Positions 1 through 9,900 of a DNA stretch of 42,476 nt are shown here, piece after piece. The stretch comes from a virus. The stretch's first letter is position 1. Every line of letters begins with the position of its first letter. The stretch covers positions 1 to 42,476 of the IMG/VR virus record IMGVR_UViG_3300044701_004917; one strand, 5' to 3'. Under the pieces are notes generated by a model. That model saw only the letters and a list, made by a program, of their open reading frames with translations. It was not told the DNA's origin and did no database searches. A program made the position numbers and the translations under genes.

Positions 1-534
1 AGCCTTCTTTTCGCACCAGACAAGTATCACGAGATCGGCCCCTTCCGTTTCCCGATCTACAACGATCTTGTGCCTGGCGAAGCAAAGGGTATCGAGGAAA
101 TCTCACGGAAGCAGTCCAAATCAACCTTCCGTTCGATCAAACTCGCACAACGCATCGCAAAAGACAAAGGAATTAGCACCAAAGAAGCCGTAGACCTCCT
201 CAGCCAGGCCGGCGAAGAAGCCAATCAAGACATCCTCTACGACTACGCCAGCGACCTCGAGGAGCTCCAGAAAGACACCATCGGAGCTGTCGCCCAGCAG
301 GTCGCCTTCGTGACCCTGTTCATGCGCTACCGCGGAGAAGCCAAGCTCCCCGGCGCCGACGACTGGTCCAAGCTCCCCGATTGGAGCGAGGACGACACCG
401 AAGCCATGCCAACCAAAGTCATGGAGGACGTGTTCTCCCTGATCCTGTGGGAGCGCGATGGCTGGCCGGAGCCTGACGCGGGAAACGATTCGGAGGCCGA
501 ACCCGAGTTCAGCCCTCCCCGGAAGAAGTCCTAG
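1..534 (+). CDS. Tail assembly chaperone, upstream (gpG-like) part, 5' partial
   Basis: The frame is open from the first base of the window, so the gene starts outside it; a GTG at 70 is an internal alternative start. The product is charged and helical, with an acidic C-terminal part (repeated Asp/Glu around DDW, SEDDTEA and DAGNDSEAEPE). It sits directly before the tape measure gene, with a second overlapping frame behind it. That is the layout of the lambda G/GT tail chaperones, which hold the tape measure while the tube polymerises. The heptamer GGGAAAC at 480-486 lies in the X XXY YYZ register of this frame, so a fraction of ribosomes should move to the -1 frame. I assign the role by position and architecture, not by a recognised domain. 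Confidence 0.72.
   Translation, partial: SLLFAPDKYHEIGPFRFPIYNDLVPGEAKGIEEISRKQSKSTFRSIKLAQRIAKDKGISTKEAVDLLSQAGEEANQDILYDYASDLEELQKDTIGAVAQQVAFVTLFMRYRGEAKLPGADDWSKLPDWSEDDTEAMPTKVMEDVFSLILWERDGWPEPDAGNDSEAEPEFSPPRKKS
480..501 (+). promoter_or_regulatory. Programmed -1 ribosomal frameshift site
   Basis: The slippery heptamer G GGA AAC occupies 480-486 in the correct register of the upstream chaperone frame. Two bases later a small hairpin, TTCGG-AGG-CCGAA (489-501), can form. After slippage, reading continues GGG AAA CGA in the -1 frame, which is open to 965. Lambda uses GGGAAAG at the equivalent place. Confidence 0.72.
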
Positions 535-965
535 CCGAGGCCGAGGCGCACCTCCGCTCCCCGATCACCAACTGGGATGCGATCTACGTGCGCCTCCGTA
601 CTTCCGCCCTCGGAGCAGACTTCCCTGCGGAGCGATTCCTGCGCACACCGGTGAGCACGGTGCGCTGGGTCTTGCGCGAGCTCGATGATCAAGAAAAAGC
701 CCAGGCGAACATCAACGCGATCACCTCAGCGCGTCTGACCAACCTCGTGCTGCAGGTTGCTCACGGCTTCTCCGGCTCCAAGCGCGCCGCACCCAAATCG
801 AAGCCCGAGGACTTCCTTCCCTTCCCCAACTGGAGGCCGTCCAACCAAGAGGCCGACGGCCCCGATCAGCCAACCAAATTCATCCTCAGCGAGCTGCTCC
901 GCAACCGCCAAATCCCAATGCACGTCTTCGTCGCCCTCATCACCCCCTCCGAGAGCCGGCCGTAG
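480..965 (+). CDS. Tail assembly chaperone, frameshifted (gpT-like) extension
   Basis: This frame is -1 relative to the preceding gene and is open from upstream of 480 to the TAG at 963-965. Read from the slip site it gives about 161 residues. Well-formed protein sequence begins upstream of the first frame's stop codon (PEEVLAEAEAHLRSP...), which argues against independent initiation at the GTG at 588 and for a fused product. The expected product is therefore the upstream protein up to the slip site joined to this segment, like lambda gpGT, whose T part binds the tape measure. The tape measure follows after 24 bases. An independent start at GTG 588 cannot be excluded. Confidence 0.7.
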   Translation, partial: GKRFGGRTRVQPSPEEVLAEAEAHLRSPITNWDAIYVRLRTSALGADFPAERFLRTPVSTVRWVLRELDDQEKAQANINAITSARLTNLVLQVAHGFSGSKRAAPKSKPEDFLPFPNWRPSNQEADGPDQPTKFILSELLRNRQIPMHVFVALITPSESRP

Positions 966-970
966 CATAC

Positions 971-982
971 GGATAACGAATA
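971..982 (+). promoter_or_regulatory. Candidate late promoter element (copy 1, weakest)
   Basis: GGATAACGAATAG lies in the 24-base gap before the tape measure. It matches the ATARC core of the element found at seven other late gene starts, but it is only 17 bases from the start codon and lacks the YTG part. Confidence 0.3.
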
Positions 983-989
983 GCGCTGG

Positions 990-3900
990 TTGGTGGCAGA
1001 TTTTCGCCTGCGGGTCACAGCGGAAACGCAGGACGCGGAGCGCAAACTGCGTGCCGTAGACAAGACAGCGGCCGAAGCCACCAAGAACCGCAATATCAAG
1101 GTTGATGTCTCCAGCTTCCAGGACATCAACAAACGCTTCAAAGACATCAACGCAAGTGTCAAAGAAGCTGGCAACAACATCCAGACCTTCTACCGCTTCA
1201 GCAAAAACATCCCCGGCATCGGCGAGCGCGTCCGCGAGGTCGAGGGTCTCGCCAAAGGCGCCGCCAGCCTGGCCCGCTCCGCCCCCGAGTCCGCCGCTGC
1301 TCTACGCGAGAACGCCAAAGCCGGCGCCATCCTCTCCAACTCGTTCGAGGCCGCCGGCGGTGCTGCCGGTCGCCTGATCAACAACCTGGCCAAGGCCGGC
1401 TTCGCCCTCTTCGCCGTCAAGGAAGCGGTCGGCCTTGTCCAAGCAGCCTTCGGTGGCTTCTTCAACGAGACCATCGGCCGCGAGATCAAGCTCCGCGAGA
1501 CGATCCTCAAGACCCAGACCACCCTCGCCTCCACCAACAAGGTCTTCCGCAACGGCACGGAGATCACCGACCCGTACCAAAAGATCGTTGCCCTGACCGG
1601 CGAGGTCGCCAAGCGCATCGACAGCATCCGAGAGCGCTCCATCGCCCTGGCAGGTGTCACTTCCAACGAGGTGATCGAGGTATTCGGGATGGTGGCCTCC
1701 CAGATCGGTCAAATCGGTGGGGGCCTGAAGGACGCCGAAGACCTGGCCATCAACTTCGCCGCCGCCCTCGGCACCTTTGGCATCCCCCTGTACCAGGCAC
1801 GCCAAGAGATCGGCTCGATCCTCCGGGGTGACATCACCACCGATTCCTACCTAGCCAAGGCACTCGGCATCACCAACGAGGACGTCGCCAAAGCCAAGAC
1901 CCAAGCCGGCGGTGTCATCAAATTCCTCGAGGAGCGCCTCGCCGCCTCAGTGGCCGGCCAGCGAATCGCCGCCCAGGGCTTTGCAGGCGTTGTCTCCAAC
2001 ATCCGTGACCTTGGCGAACTGATCAGCCAACGCTTCGGGGCCGGTCTACTCGACCCCATGCTGGGGGGCCTAACCAAAGTCTTCGACTTCCTCTTCAAGA
2101 TCCGCGAAGAGGTCTTCGCCATCAGCGAGGGCCTTGGCCGCGGGCTGGGCTCCCTGCTGAGCACCAACCTCAGCGCCATCAGCGGTGGCTCGGCCCTATT
2201 TGGACAAATAGGCGCCGGTGCCGAAGGGTTTGCCGCCCAGCTCACCGAGAGCGTCAAAAAAGCCTTCGCCTCTCTCCAGGCCAGCGCCAACACGGTCATC
2301 GCGCCGCTGCGCAATCTGTTCGAAGAGATCGCCAAGTCCATCGGCTTGGTGGGCGCTGGCCTGGCCCGCCTGGCTCAGGGCTTCCTCTCGATCCAAATCG
2401 AGAACTTCAAAGCCCTCGTCCAGATCTTCTCCAACCTCAGCGAGGCCGTCACCGCGTTCTCCGCAGTTCTGGGGCAAGTCCTCCGGGCCTACGGCCAACT
2501 GCTGCAGGTTCCCTTCGTCCAGTACCTCAGCCAGATCTCGGCGCAATTCCAGCTGCTTGAAAAGATCGGCGTGATGTCCGTGGTCAAGCTCGGCTTCGCA
2601 GCCGGCGCGTTGATCGCCGCCTGGACGCCGATTGTCACCTTCATCCAGGGCCTCGTCGCCCGGATCGCCGCTCTGCTCGGGGGCCTGGTTATCGCCGTCG
2701 GTGCTGCGTTCACCCGTCTGGGAGCCGTGGTCGCTGCCTTCGCCGCCACGCTCACCGCCACCTACCCAGCAGCCGAAGCTCTCAAACAACAACTCCTCGG
2801 CCTTGCGACCTCGCTCACCACAGCCGGTGCCGCCGCAGACAAGGCTGGGATCTCTGTCACCAAGTTCGGCGGAGCCACGACCGCAGCAGCCCGCGCCGCC
2901 GGCAACGCAATCCTGAGCTTCATCAAGTTCAACCTGATCCTGCTGGCGGTCCAAGTCGCCATCACGGTCCTGGTCGACCTCTTCGGCCGCTTCCAACGCG
3001 CTCAAGAAGAAGCCACCCGCTCCGAGCGCGCCGCCGAAGCACTTCGCCGCCTGCAAACCAAGTACAAAGACGTCGGTGACGCCGCTGACAGCGCCACCAA
3101 ATCAGCCCGCGACTTCGAGCAAGCCCTCGTCGATGCCGAGTACGGCAAGAACCTAGACGCCCTCGAAAAAGTCCGCGAAAAGATCAACCAGATCCGCTAC
3201 GAGCTCAAGCCTGGCATCCAAAGCTGGCGCGAGTTCTGGGATGCGCTCTCCGGCTCCGAGGTCGGGCGCTTCGAAGAGCGCTCCCGCCAAATGCTCCAGG
3301 GCCTCCAGGCCGAAGAGCAGAAGATCAAGGGCCAACTCAGCGCTGTCGACCGCGAGCGCGACAAGCAGCGGATCTCCGAGAACATCCGCCTCGAAGCAGA
3401 CAAACGGGTCAACCTCGAAAAAGAGATCGGGGACCTACGCAAGCAGCAGGACGACCAGCTCTTCCAGCTGCGTCAGCAACGCGCCCAAAAGGAAGTCGAC
3501 ATCTTCCGCGCTGCCGGCGAGCTCCGCATCTTCCAGATGGAGCAGGCCAACAAGAAGCTCATCGAGGGCGAGGAAGGCGCCTCCGCAGCAGCGCTCGACG
3601 CCCTGAACAACTACCTGTCCATCCGCGAGCGAGGCGAGCTGGACATCGAGTCCGGCAAGAAACAGCTGGTGATCGAGGCCGCCAACCTGGAGCGCCAGAT
3701 CTCGGACTACCGCCTCGAGAACGAGAAAAAGATCGCCGAGATCCGCAAGCGCGCCGGCGACTACGAGAAGAACGTCTCGGACTACCGCCGTCAGCTGGCT
3801 GGCCAGAGCCCCGTCGGTGGTGCAACGGGCCTGACTCAGGGCAACACCGGAACCAGCTCCAGCGGTCCCCACTTCCACGTCGCAGGCGCCGCCTCCGAGG

Positions 3901-6068
3901 CCGAAGCCCGCGCCATCTTTGCCCCTGACGTCAATCGCCAACTCACGCTGACCGATAGACCCGGCAGCCCACGTCGCGGTGGCCGCACGCATCAGGGCTA
4001 CGACCTCGCAGGACCCGCCGGCACCCCGCTGAACCTGGCCCAGGGCTACACCCTGCAGAACTTCACCCGCGACCCCAACGGACTCGGCGGCAACTACGCC
4101 ACCATCGCTGGGCCCAAGGGCCAGAGCTACAAGGTCATGCACCTGGCTGACCCGGGCTCGGCCTACAAAGGCCCCGGCATTGCCGTGGCAGCACCACAAG
4201 CTCCGTCCTTCGCGGACGTCGCTGCGCCTGCCGTGGAGAAGTACGCCTCCGCGGTCCGCTCCCTGTCCTCCGCCATGGAGCGCCTCCGCGCACTCCAAGA
4301 GGCCCTCACCAACGCCAAGACTGCTGCTGCCTTCGAGGAAATCGCCAAGGCGGCCTTCCCCAAGATCAACGTCGAGCAGTACAAGGATCAGCTCGTCGAA
4401 GCCCAGACCGCCCTCGCAGCCCTAGCCGCCGCCTCAGGCCAGGCTTACGACCCTGAGGCCCTCAAGCTCTCCGTCGACGAGATCACCAAGCGCAAGATCC
4501 AAGAGCGCGAGATCCAGGAGATCCTCACCAAGGCTGAAGAGCAGCGCAAAGCCGGCAAGCTCTCCGAGGCCGAACTCACCAAGCTCAAGGACGCCCTCAA
4601 AGCCAAACAGGCCGACTACCTCAAGCAGCTCGAAGCCGAGCGCAAGCTCCGCCAGCAGGTCCTGGAGCTCACGCGCCAGCAACAGGCCGTCGAAGACCTC
4701 CGCGCCGCCACCCAAAAGGTGGGCTTCGATCTCCAACGCGCCCGCGTCCAAGGCACAGCCGCAATGGGCGAAGCCTTCGCTAGCGACAACCCCGTACTCC
4801 GCCGCAATGCCGAGGCCGAAGCCCTGATCGCCCAAAAGCGCATCGAGCTCGAAGAGAAGTACGGCAAAAACAGCGCCCAAGCGCAGGAAGAACTGCGCAA
4901 CTTCGCCGCAGCCACCCGCGCTGCTGCCGGAGAACTCGCCGCCATCGACAAAGAAGTCACCGACTTCCAGAAGGCCATGGCCCTAATCCGCGAGAGCGCT
5001 CGCACGATCACCGATGGCTTCAAGGGCTTCGCCAAGACCGTCCTGACCGGGGGCGACATCCAAGAAGCGATGGTCACGATGCTCGAAGGCATCACCGACA
5101 AGTTCTTGAACATGGCGCTCGACGCCGCTTTCAAGCCCCTCGAAGACCTACTGGCTCAGAACTTCAAGGACTTCTTCGGCATCGAGGACCCCACCCAGGC
5201 CCTCCAAGCCGAAAACAACGCAGCACTGACGGCCAACACCGCTGCGTTGAACAGCGTTGCTGCTGCACTTGGCGGCGCAGGCGCTGCTGGTGGCGCCGTG
5301 CCCATCCCCGTCGAGCCCTACAAACCCGGCACCCCTGCCGAAGGCACCAACCCCGAGGCCGCAGCCAACGACGCCGCAGCTCAATCCGCCCAACAAGCCG
5401 CCGAAGCCACCAACCAACAGGCCGACGCCAACAAGAAAGCAGCCGAGAGCGCCAAGGGTGCTGGCCAAGGCATGGCCAACCTCACCAACGTCATCGGCGG
5501 CCTGGCCGGCATTGCTGCCGGGGCTGGTGCCATCGCCGGCGGTGTCGGAATGATGCAGAAGGGCGGCACTTACAACACCCTGATGGGCCTGGCCGGGGTC
5601 TTCGGTGGCATCGGCGGCATCGCCGGTGGCTTCACCGGATTCTTCCGTGCCTCCGGCGGCCCGGTCTCCGCCAACCGCCCCTACATCGTGGGCGAGAAAG
5701 GCCCCGAGCTCTTCTCCCCCACCGGGAACGGCACGATCACTTCCAACCAGGACCTGTTCTCCGCGAACCGCGGTGCCATGGGTGGCGCCTCAGCCGGTGG
5801 GTCCGATCCCTTCTCTCAGAACCGCTCCGCCATCTCCTACAGCCAAGCGGCCATGGAGCGCCGCACCGAGACCGAGCGCGCCCAACGCGCCGTCTCCAAC
5901 CCCAGCCCCATCGACATCCGCTACGAGGCCAGCGTCATCAACAACGTCGAGTACGTCACCACCGACCAATTCCGCAGCGGCCTCAACCAAGCCGCCGAGC
6001 GTGGCCGCGCCCTTGCTTACAACGGCATCCAGAACAGCACAAAAGTCCGTAGCCGCCTCGGAGTCTGA
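990..6068 (+). CDS. Tail tape measure protein with internal M23-like peptidase
   Basis: At 1692 residues it sets tail length and should thread the tube during DNA ejection. It starts at TTG 990 (GTG 993 is possible) with no clear ribosome site. It shows long helical heptad-like stretches, a hydrophobic block around residues 530-670 and a glycine-rich C-terminus ending in the common tape-measure signature GGPVSANRPYIVGEKGPE. Around residues 940-1060 there is a metallopeptidase M23-type domain: GPHFHV (His961, His963), then HQGYDLAGPAGTP (His1001, Asp1005), then VMHL (His1051). All five expected residues are present, but the GPHFH motif precedes HxxxD, the reverse of the usual order, which suggests a circular permutation. 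The stop overlaps the next start as TGATG. Confidence 0.92.
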   Translation: MVADFRLRVTAETQDAERKLRAVDKTAAEATKNRNIKVDVSSFQDINKRFKDINASVKEAGNNIQTFYRFSKNIPGIGERVREVEGLAKGAASLARSAPESAAALRENAKAGAILSNSFEAAGGAAGRLINNLAKAGFALFAVKEAVGLVQAAFGGFFNETIGREIKLRETILKTQTTLASTNKVFRNGTEITDPYQKIVALTGEVAKRIDSIRERSIALAGVTSNEVIEVFGMVASQIGQIGGGLKDAEDLAINFAAALGTFGIPLYQARQEIGSILRGDITTDSYLAKALGITNEDVAKAKTQAGGVIKFLEERLAASVAGQRIAAQGFAGVVSNIRDLGELISQRFGAGLLDPMLGGLTKVFDFLFKIREEVFAISEGLGRGLGSLLSTNLSAISGGSALFGQIGAGAEGFAAQLTESVKKAFASLQASANTVIAPLRNLFEEIAKSIGLVGAGLARLAQGFLSIQIENFKALVQIFSNLSEAVTAFSAVLGQVLRAYGQLLQVPFVQYLSQISAQFQLLEKIGVMSVVKLGFAAGALIAAWTPIVTFIQGLVARIAALLGGLVIAVGAAFTRLGAVVAAFAATLTATYPAAEALKQQLLGLATSLTTAGAAADKAGISVTKFGGATTAAARAAGNAILSFIKFNLILLAVQVAITVLVDLFGRFQRAQEEATRSERAAEALRRLQTKYKDVGDAADSATKSARDFEQALVDAEYGKNLDALEKVREKINQIRYELKPGIQSWREFWDALSGSEVGRFEERSRQMLQGLQAEEQKIKGQLSAVDRERDKQRISENIRLEADKRVNLEKEIGDLRKQQDDQLFQLRQQRAQKEVDIFRAAGELRIFQMEQANKKLIEGEEGASAAALDALNNYLSIRERGELDIESGKKQLVIEAANLERQISDYRLENEKKIAEIRKRAGDYEKNVSDYRRQLAGQSPVGGATGLTQGNTGTSSSGPHFHVAGAASEAEARAIFAPDVNRQLTLTDRPGSPRRGGRTHQGYDLAGPAGTPLNLAQGYTLQNFTRDPNGLGGNYATIAGPKGQSYKVMHLADPGSAYKGPGIAVAAPQAPSFADVAAPAVEKYASAVRSLSSAMERLRALQEALTNAKTAAAFEEIAKAAFPKINVEQYKDQLVEAQTALAALAAASGQAYDPEALKLSVDEITKRKIQEREIQEILTKAEEQRKAGKLSEAELTKLKDALKAKQADYLKQLEAERKLRQQVLELTRQQQAVEDLRAATQKVGFDLQRARVQGTAAMGEAFASDNPVLRRNAEAEALIAQKRIELEEKYGKNSAQAQEELRNFAAATRAAAGELAAIDKEVTDFQKAMALIRESARTITDGFKGFAKTVLTGGDIQEAMVTMLEGITDKFLNMALDAAFKPLEDLLAQNFKDFFGIEDPTQALQAENNAALTANTAALNSVAAALGGAGAAGGAVPIPVEPYKPGTPAEGTNPEAAANDAAAQSAQQAAEATNQQADANKKAAESAKGAGQGMANLTNVIGGLAGIAAGAGAIAGGVGMMQKGGTYNTLMGLAGVFGGIGGIAGGFTGFFRASGGPVSANRPYIVGEKGPELFSPTGNGTITSNQDLFSANRGAMGGASAGGSDPFSQNRSAISYSQAAMERRTETERAQRAVSNPSPIDIRYEASVINNVEYVTTDQFRSGLNQAAERGRALAYNGIQNSTKVRSRLGV

Positions 6069-6541
6069 TGGCCAACCTCGCCCTCGCCAATTACATCCGC
6101 TTCAAGACCAAAGCCGGGGCCTACACCAGCTACGCCTTTGCCAACTTCCACATCCAAGAAACCCGCACCTACAACAACGTCGCGTACACCTTCGTGCCCT
6201 TCGCCCTGAGCGGCATGACCAGCAGCCGTGGTGGCGACCGCCCCGAGTCCGCCCTCGTCACCCCCTGCACCCAACTCTCGATGCAACTCCTCACCGAGGC
6301 CGTCGAATCCAAGTGGTTGCTGGAGATCAAAACCGTGCTGCTCGACAGCGATACATTTCAAGAGACCGCACTGATTTCGACAGAAATGTGGTCAGTCACG
6401 CGCCTTGATCACGACCTTCAAAAGATCAACGTCCGCCTGACCTCTCCCTTAGACGCGGTGAAAGGGACCGTCCCCCGTCGCTACCTCCACACCCGACTGG
6501 TCGGGGCCGTTCCCGGCACGGGCAATATCACCGTTTCATGA
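6068..6541 (+). CDS. Minor tail protein (tail-tip, gpL/DUF1833-like)
   Basis: A 157-residue protein, translationally coupled to the tape measure (TGATG) and to the next gene (ATGA). Its start (ANLALANYIRFKTKAG), the central LLTEAVESKWLLEIKTVLLD and the late phrase VRLTSPLDAV resemble the small tail-tip protein that precedes the NlpC/P60 and gpJ proteins in many siphoviruses. Lambda gpL sits in the same place and helps start tail assembly at the tip complex. No signal peptide or membrane segment is seen. The function is inferred mainly from its position between the tape measure and the NlpC-like gene. Confidence 0.7.
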   Translation: MANLALANYIRFKTKAGAYTSYAFANFHIQETRTYNNVAYTFVPFALSGMTSSRGGDRPESALVTPCTQLSMQLLTEAVESKWLLEIKTVLLDSDTFQETALISTEMWSVTRLDHDLQKINVRLTSPLDAVKGTVPRRYLHTRLVGAVPGTGNITVS

Positions 6542-6933
6542 ACCAGACAGCCGCCATCCCCACCTGGAGAAGGTTCATCGGCCTCCCCCACGCCCTCGCC
6601 GCTGACCCCCACCGAGGAGAAGCAGCGGACTGTCTGCTCGTCGCTTTTTCCGTCCTCACCGAGGCTGGCCGCCCCCATCCCGAACCCAACCTGCACTGGT
6701 TCGAACTCGCCCGCACCAGCCGCTGGGACGAATTGCAAACGATCTGGTCTGACCTCACCGAACCCCTGCCCGGCCCCGAGCCCTACGCCGTCACCCTGAT
6801 CAAAAACGGTCCCGCCGGCCTGGGTGTCGGCGTCGTGGTCGAGGACGGCCTGCTGATCACCCACCACCGACGCGGGGTCAGCTGGGTGCCGCTCTCGGCA
6901 CTCAAGCCCCTGAGCTACAGGAGGTTCAAGTGA
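6538..6933 (+). CDS. NlpC/P60-like tail-tip peptidase (lambda gpK-like)
   Basis: A 131-residue protein with a catalytic-type cysteine in ADCLLV (Cys32) at the start of a helix, and a histidine pair in LLITHHRRGVSW (His109/His110). This fits the Cys...His arrangement of NlpC/P60 cysteine peptidases, and the HHRRGV phrase is typical of tail-associated members. It would cleave peptidoglycan or be a structural remnant at the tail tip. It lies between the gpL-like and gpJ-like genes, as K does in lambda. It is short for the family and I cannot place the third catalytic residue with certainty. Confidence 0.68.
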   Translation: MNQTAAIPTWRRFIGLPHALAADPHRGEAADCLLVAFSVLTEAGRPHPEPNLHWFELARTSRWDELQTIWSDLTEPLPGPEPYAVTLIKNGPAGLGVGVVVEDGLLITHHRRGVSWVPLSALKPLSYRRFK

Positions 6934-9900
6934 TGCCTGAAGGTCCACCGCTCCTTCCCTCAGACAGGTACCTGGCCCAACTGCTCGGCCTCACCGAGGA
7001 CGAGTACCGCTACTTCATGGCGGAGGTCCGGGCCAACGCGCTGGAGCAACCCGCCCCCGAGGTCGAGGCCGGCCTGGAGACGCTGATCACGATCTCCATC
7101 GTGGCCACGCTGATCTCCATTGGCCTGACCATCGCCGCCAGCTTCTTCAAGCCCAAGCCGGCCGAACCACCGCGCCTCGCCTCCCGCAACGTCCAAGGCG
7201 ACACGGTCAACAACATCCGCCGCTACGCCCCGCGCTACGGCTTCGACGCTCAGCAGGACATCATCCAGCTCGGGGACACGATCCCCCTTGTCTACGCAAG
7301 GCGCCAGCTGATCGGCGGCACCTACTACGGCGGCATCCGCGTCAATCTGACCCTGCTCTGGTCGCAACTCTGGAGCCTCGGTGGCAGCCAGCTCCTGCGC
7401 GCCATCTTCCTGCTGGCCGAGGGCGAGATCGAGAGCATCGACACCAACGGCTTCGCCATCGGCAACAACTCCATCGGCAGCTACGACCTCGCCAACAGCG
7501 CCGCCAACCAATCCGGCTCGCGCATCACGATCTACTTCCGCCCGAACGGCGGGCGGATCCAATCGACCGACCGCATCGCAGGCCGCAGCGGCCTGGCCGA
7601 CCCTGCCAATGCCGTCAACTCCGGCGCTCTGGATGTGTACCAGCTGCGCTCGATCAACGGTGACTACAAGTCCGACTTCTCCTACTCCACCAAACCCAGC
7701 ACCCAAACGACATTTGGCCTGTACAGCCCCATCGGCAACAACCTCGGGCTGCGCCTCAATCCGCAGGTCCGCCCCAAAGTCCAAGCCCAGCTCAAAAAGA
7801 AGAACAACGACGGTGATGCCGAGGTCGTCTGCGTTCTCGACATCACGGCCGACACCCTGCGCCAAAAGCAGAACGCCTTCTTCTCCAGCCGCAGCGGCCT
7901 GATCTCCGGCTCGGTCTCGACGATTGGCGACACCTGCACCTACCGCCTCGACGCCAGCTCCGACGCCAACACCACCTTCACAGCCAGCTCTGGCGGCGAA
8001 ACCCACAACGAGAAATGCGCTGACGTTGCCGCCACCGTCTCCGGCCGCCAGCGCACCTGGGACGACGCGATCACCGTCGGTGACATGTACCGGATCGGAT
8101 CGGCCCTCGCGATCTGCACTGCCCGCAACCCGTCCGACGACATCTTCAACAGCGACGCGGACTTCCTCCCCCTCGGGGGCGGCACCAGCATCGAAGCCAC
8201 CTTCACCGTGGTCCGCGCCGGTCAATCCGACTTCACCACCACCGCGGCAATCACTGCAGACGGCAAATCCGGAACTGCCCGCAAGACCGCCACCAACGGC
8301 AGCCACATTTTCCGCGTCGCGTTGGGGGACGTCTCGACAATGCGCGCCTGCCGTGTCCTCGAGATCGGCATCCGCTCCGGCCTCGGGGTTCGCATCAGTG
8401 GCCTTTGCAACTTCCGCGACACCCTCACCTACGACGAGACCGACGGAAAAGCCTGTTACAACAAGGAAGGCAACACCATCAGCAGCGGCAGCGTCCTCAA
8501 GGTCCAGCAGTACGCCAGCGGCTCGATGTCCTCCTCGGAGGAGCGCTACAGCTTCTTCCGCCTCTACTACCGCGAGTCCGGGACCAGCAACGAGTTCACG
8601 ATGCTCCCCCAGTGCTTCGGGGTCCGCAGCATCACCCAGCAAAGCGTCTTCAACTACCTGCGCATCCAAATGCCGCAGAACAAGCGCTGGGAATTCCGCT
8701 TCGAACCCCTCAGCGGCTGGGAGATCCGCAACAACATTGCGGTCGGCAACCTCGAAATCCTCGACAGCCGCATCTCCACGGTCCGCACGGTCGACGACGG
8801 CAACGGCGTCTACATCACCTTCAACGGTGAGCAGGTCGTCCGCTCCATCGAGACCTTCAAGCTGACCAGCGTCGAGCGCAGTACCTCGATGGGCATGCCC
8901 TTCACCGACGGGAACAGCTACGTCGATGCCTGGGGCAAGCTCGCCGAAACCTTCGTCTACGAAGAAGTTGTCAGCAGCGCGGGCAGCAACGCCGAGCACG
9001 AGATCGTCTACGTCAACGAGATCGCCGAAAACCCCGTTGTCCCCACCTACGACAACCTGGCCATCGTCGGCATCAACGCCCGCTCCTCCGTGGAGTGGCA
9101 GAACTTCAGCCAGTTCTCCGCCTACGTCACCGGTGGCCTTAAGGTCCGCCGCCTCACCGAGAACGACACCCTCGGGGCGTCCCACCTGTTCCCCGACATC
9201 CTGCGGGACCTGCTCCTCTCCACCCGCTACGGCTCAGGCGATTCGATCACCGAAGACCAGATCGACACCGACGCCTTCCGCTACGCCGCCCAGTGGTGCG
9301 AGCAGCGCCGCTACTACTTCGACGGCGCCTTGGTTGGCCGCCAAAACCTGCGGGTCTGGGCCGCCGACGTCGCTGCCTACAGCCTTCTGGAGTTCACGAT
9401 CAAGGACGGCAAGTTCTCCCTGAGCCCCGCGCTGCGCTTCCCCTCCGAGGGCGCCGTCCCGATCAAAGCCCTGTTCACCGCGGGCAACATCGTCGAGGAC
9501 ACCTTCCGATTGGAGTACATGGACGAGGCAGACCGCCTCCCCATCCAAGCCTCCATCAAATGGAGAGAAGAGCGCGCCAGCAACGACCCCACCAACCCTG
9601 GCCTCTTCCCCACCGAGCGCGAATTCCTGATCCGCGAAGCCTCCGGCTCCGCCACCGACACCATCGAGTCCTACGACCTCTCGGACTCAGTCACCAACAA
9701 GGCCCAGGCCGTCGACTTCGGCAAGTACGTGCTGCGCATGCGGCGGGTGATCACGCACTCGGTCAAATTCCAGACCACCCCCGATGGCATCACCGCCGGC
9801 CTGGCCCCAGGCGATTTCATCCGCGTGGCGATGGACGTCACCCACTACGACGAGTTCAACAACGGCATCGTCACCTCGGATGGCGTGCTGGTGAGCACCA

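Noticed and set aside
588-965. Independent gene starting at GTG 588
   Set aside because: The frame encodes good protein upstream of 588, and a slippery heptamer explains its expression; kept only as an alternative.
5605-6408. 267-residue + strand frame across the tape measure end
   Set aside because: It is Pro/Ser/Ala-rich and overlaps two well-supported genes in another frame.
6960-9185. 741-residue open frame on the minus strand
   Set aside because: It is antisense to the gpJ-like gene, with Gly/Ala/Val/Asp-rich low-complexity sequence that results from GC-biased codons of the true gene.
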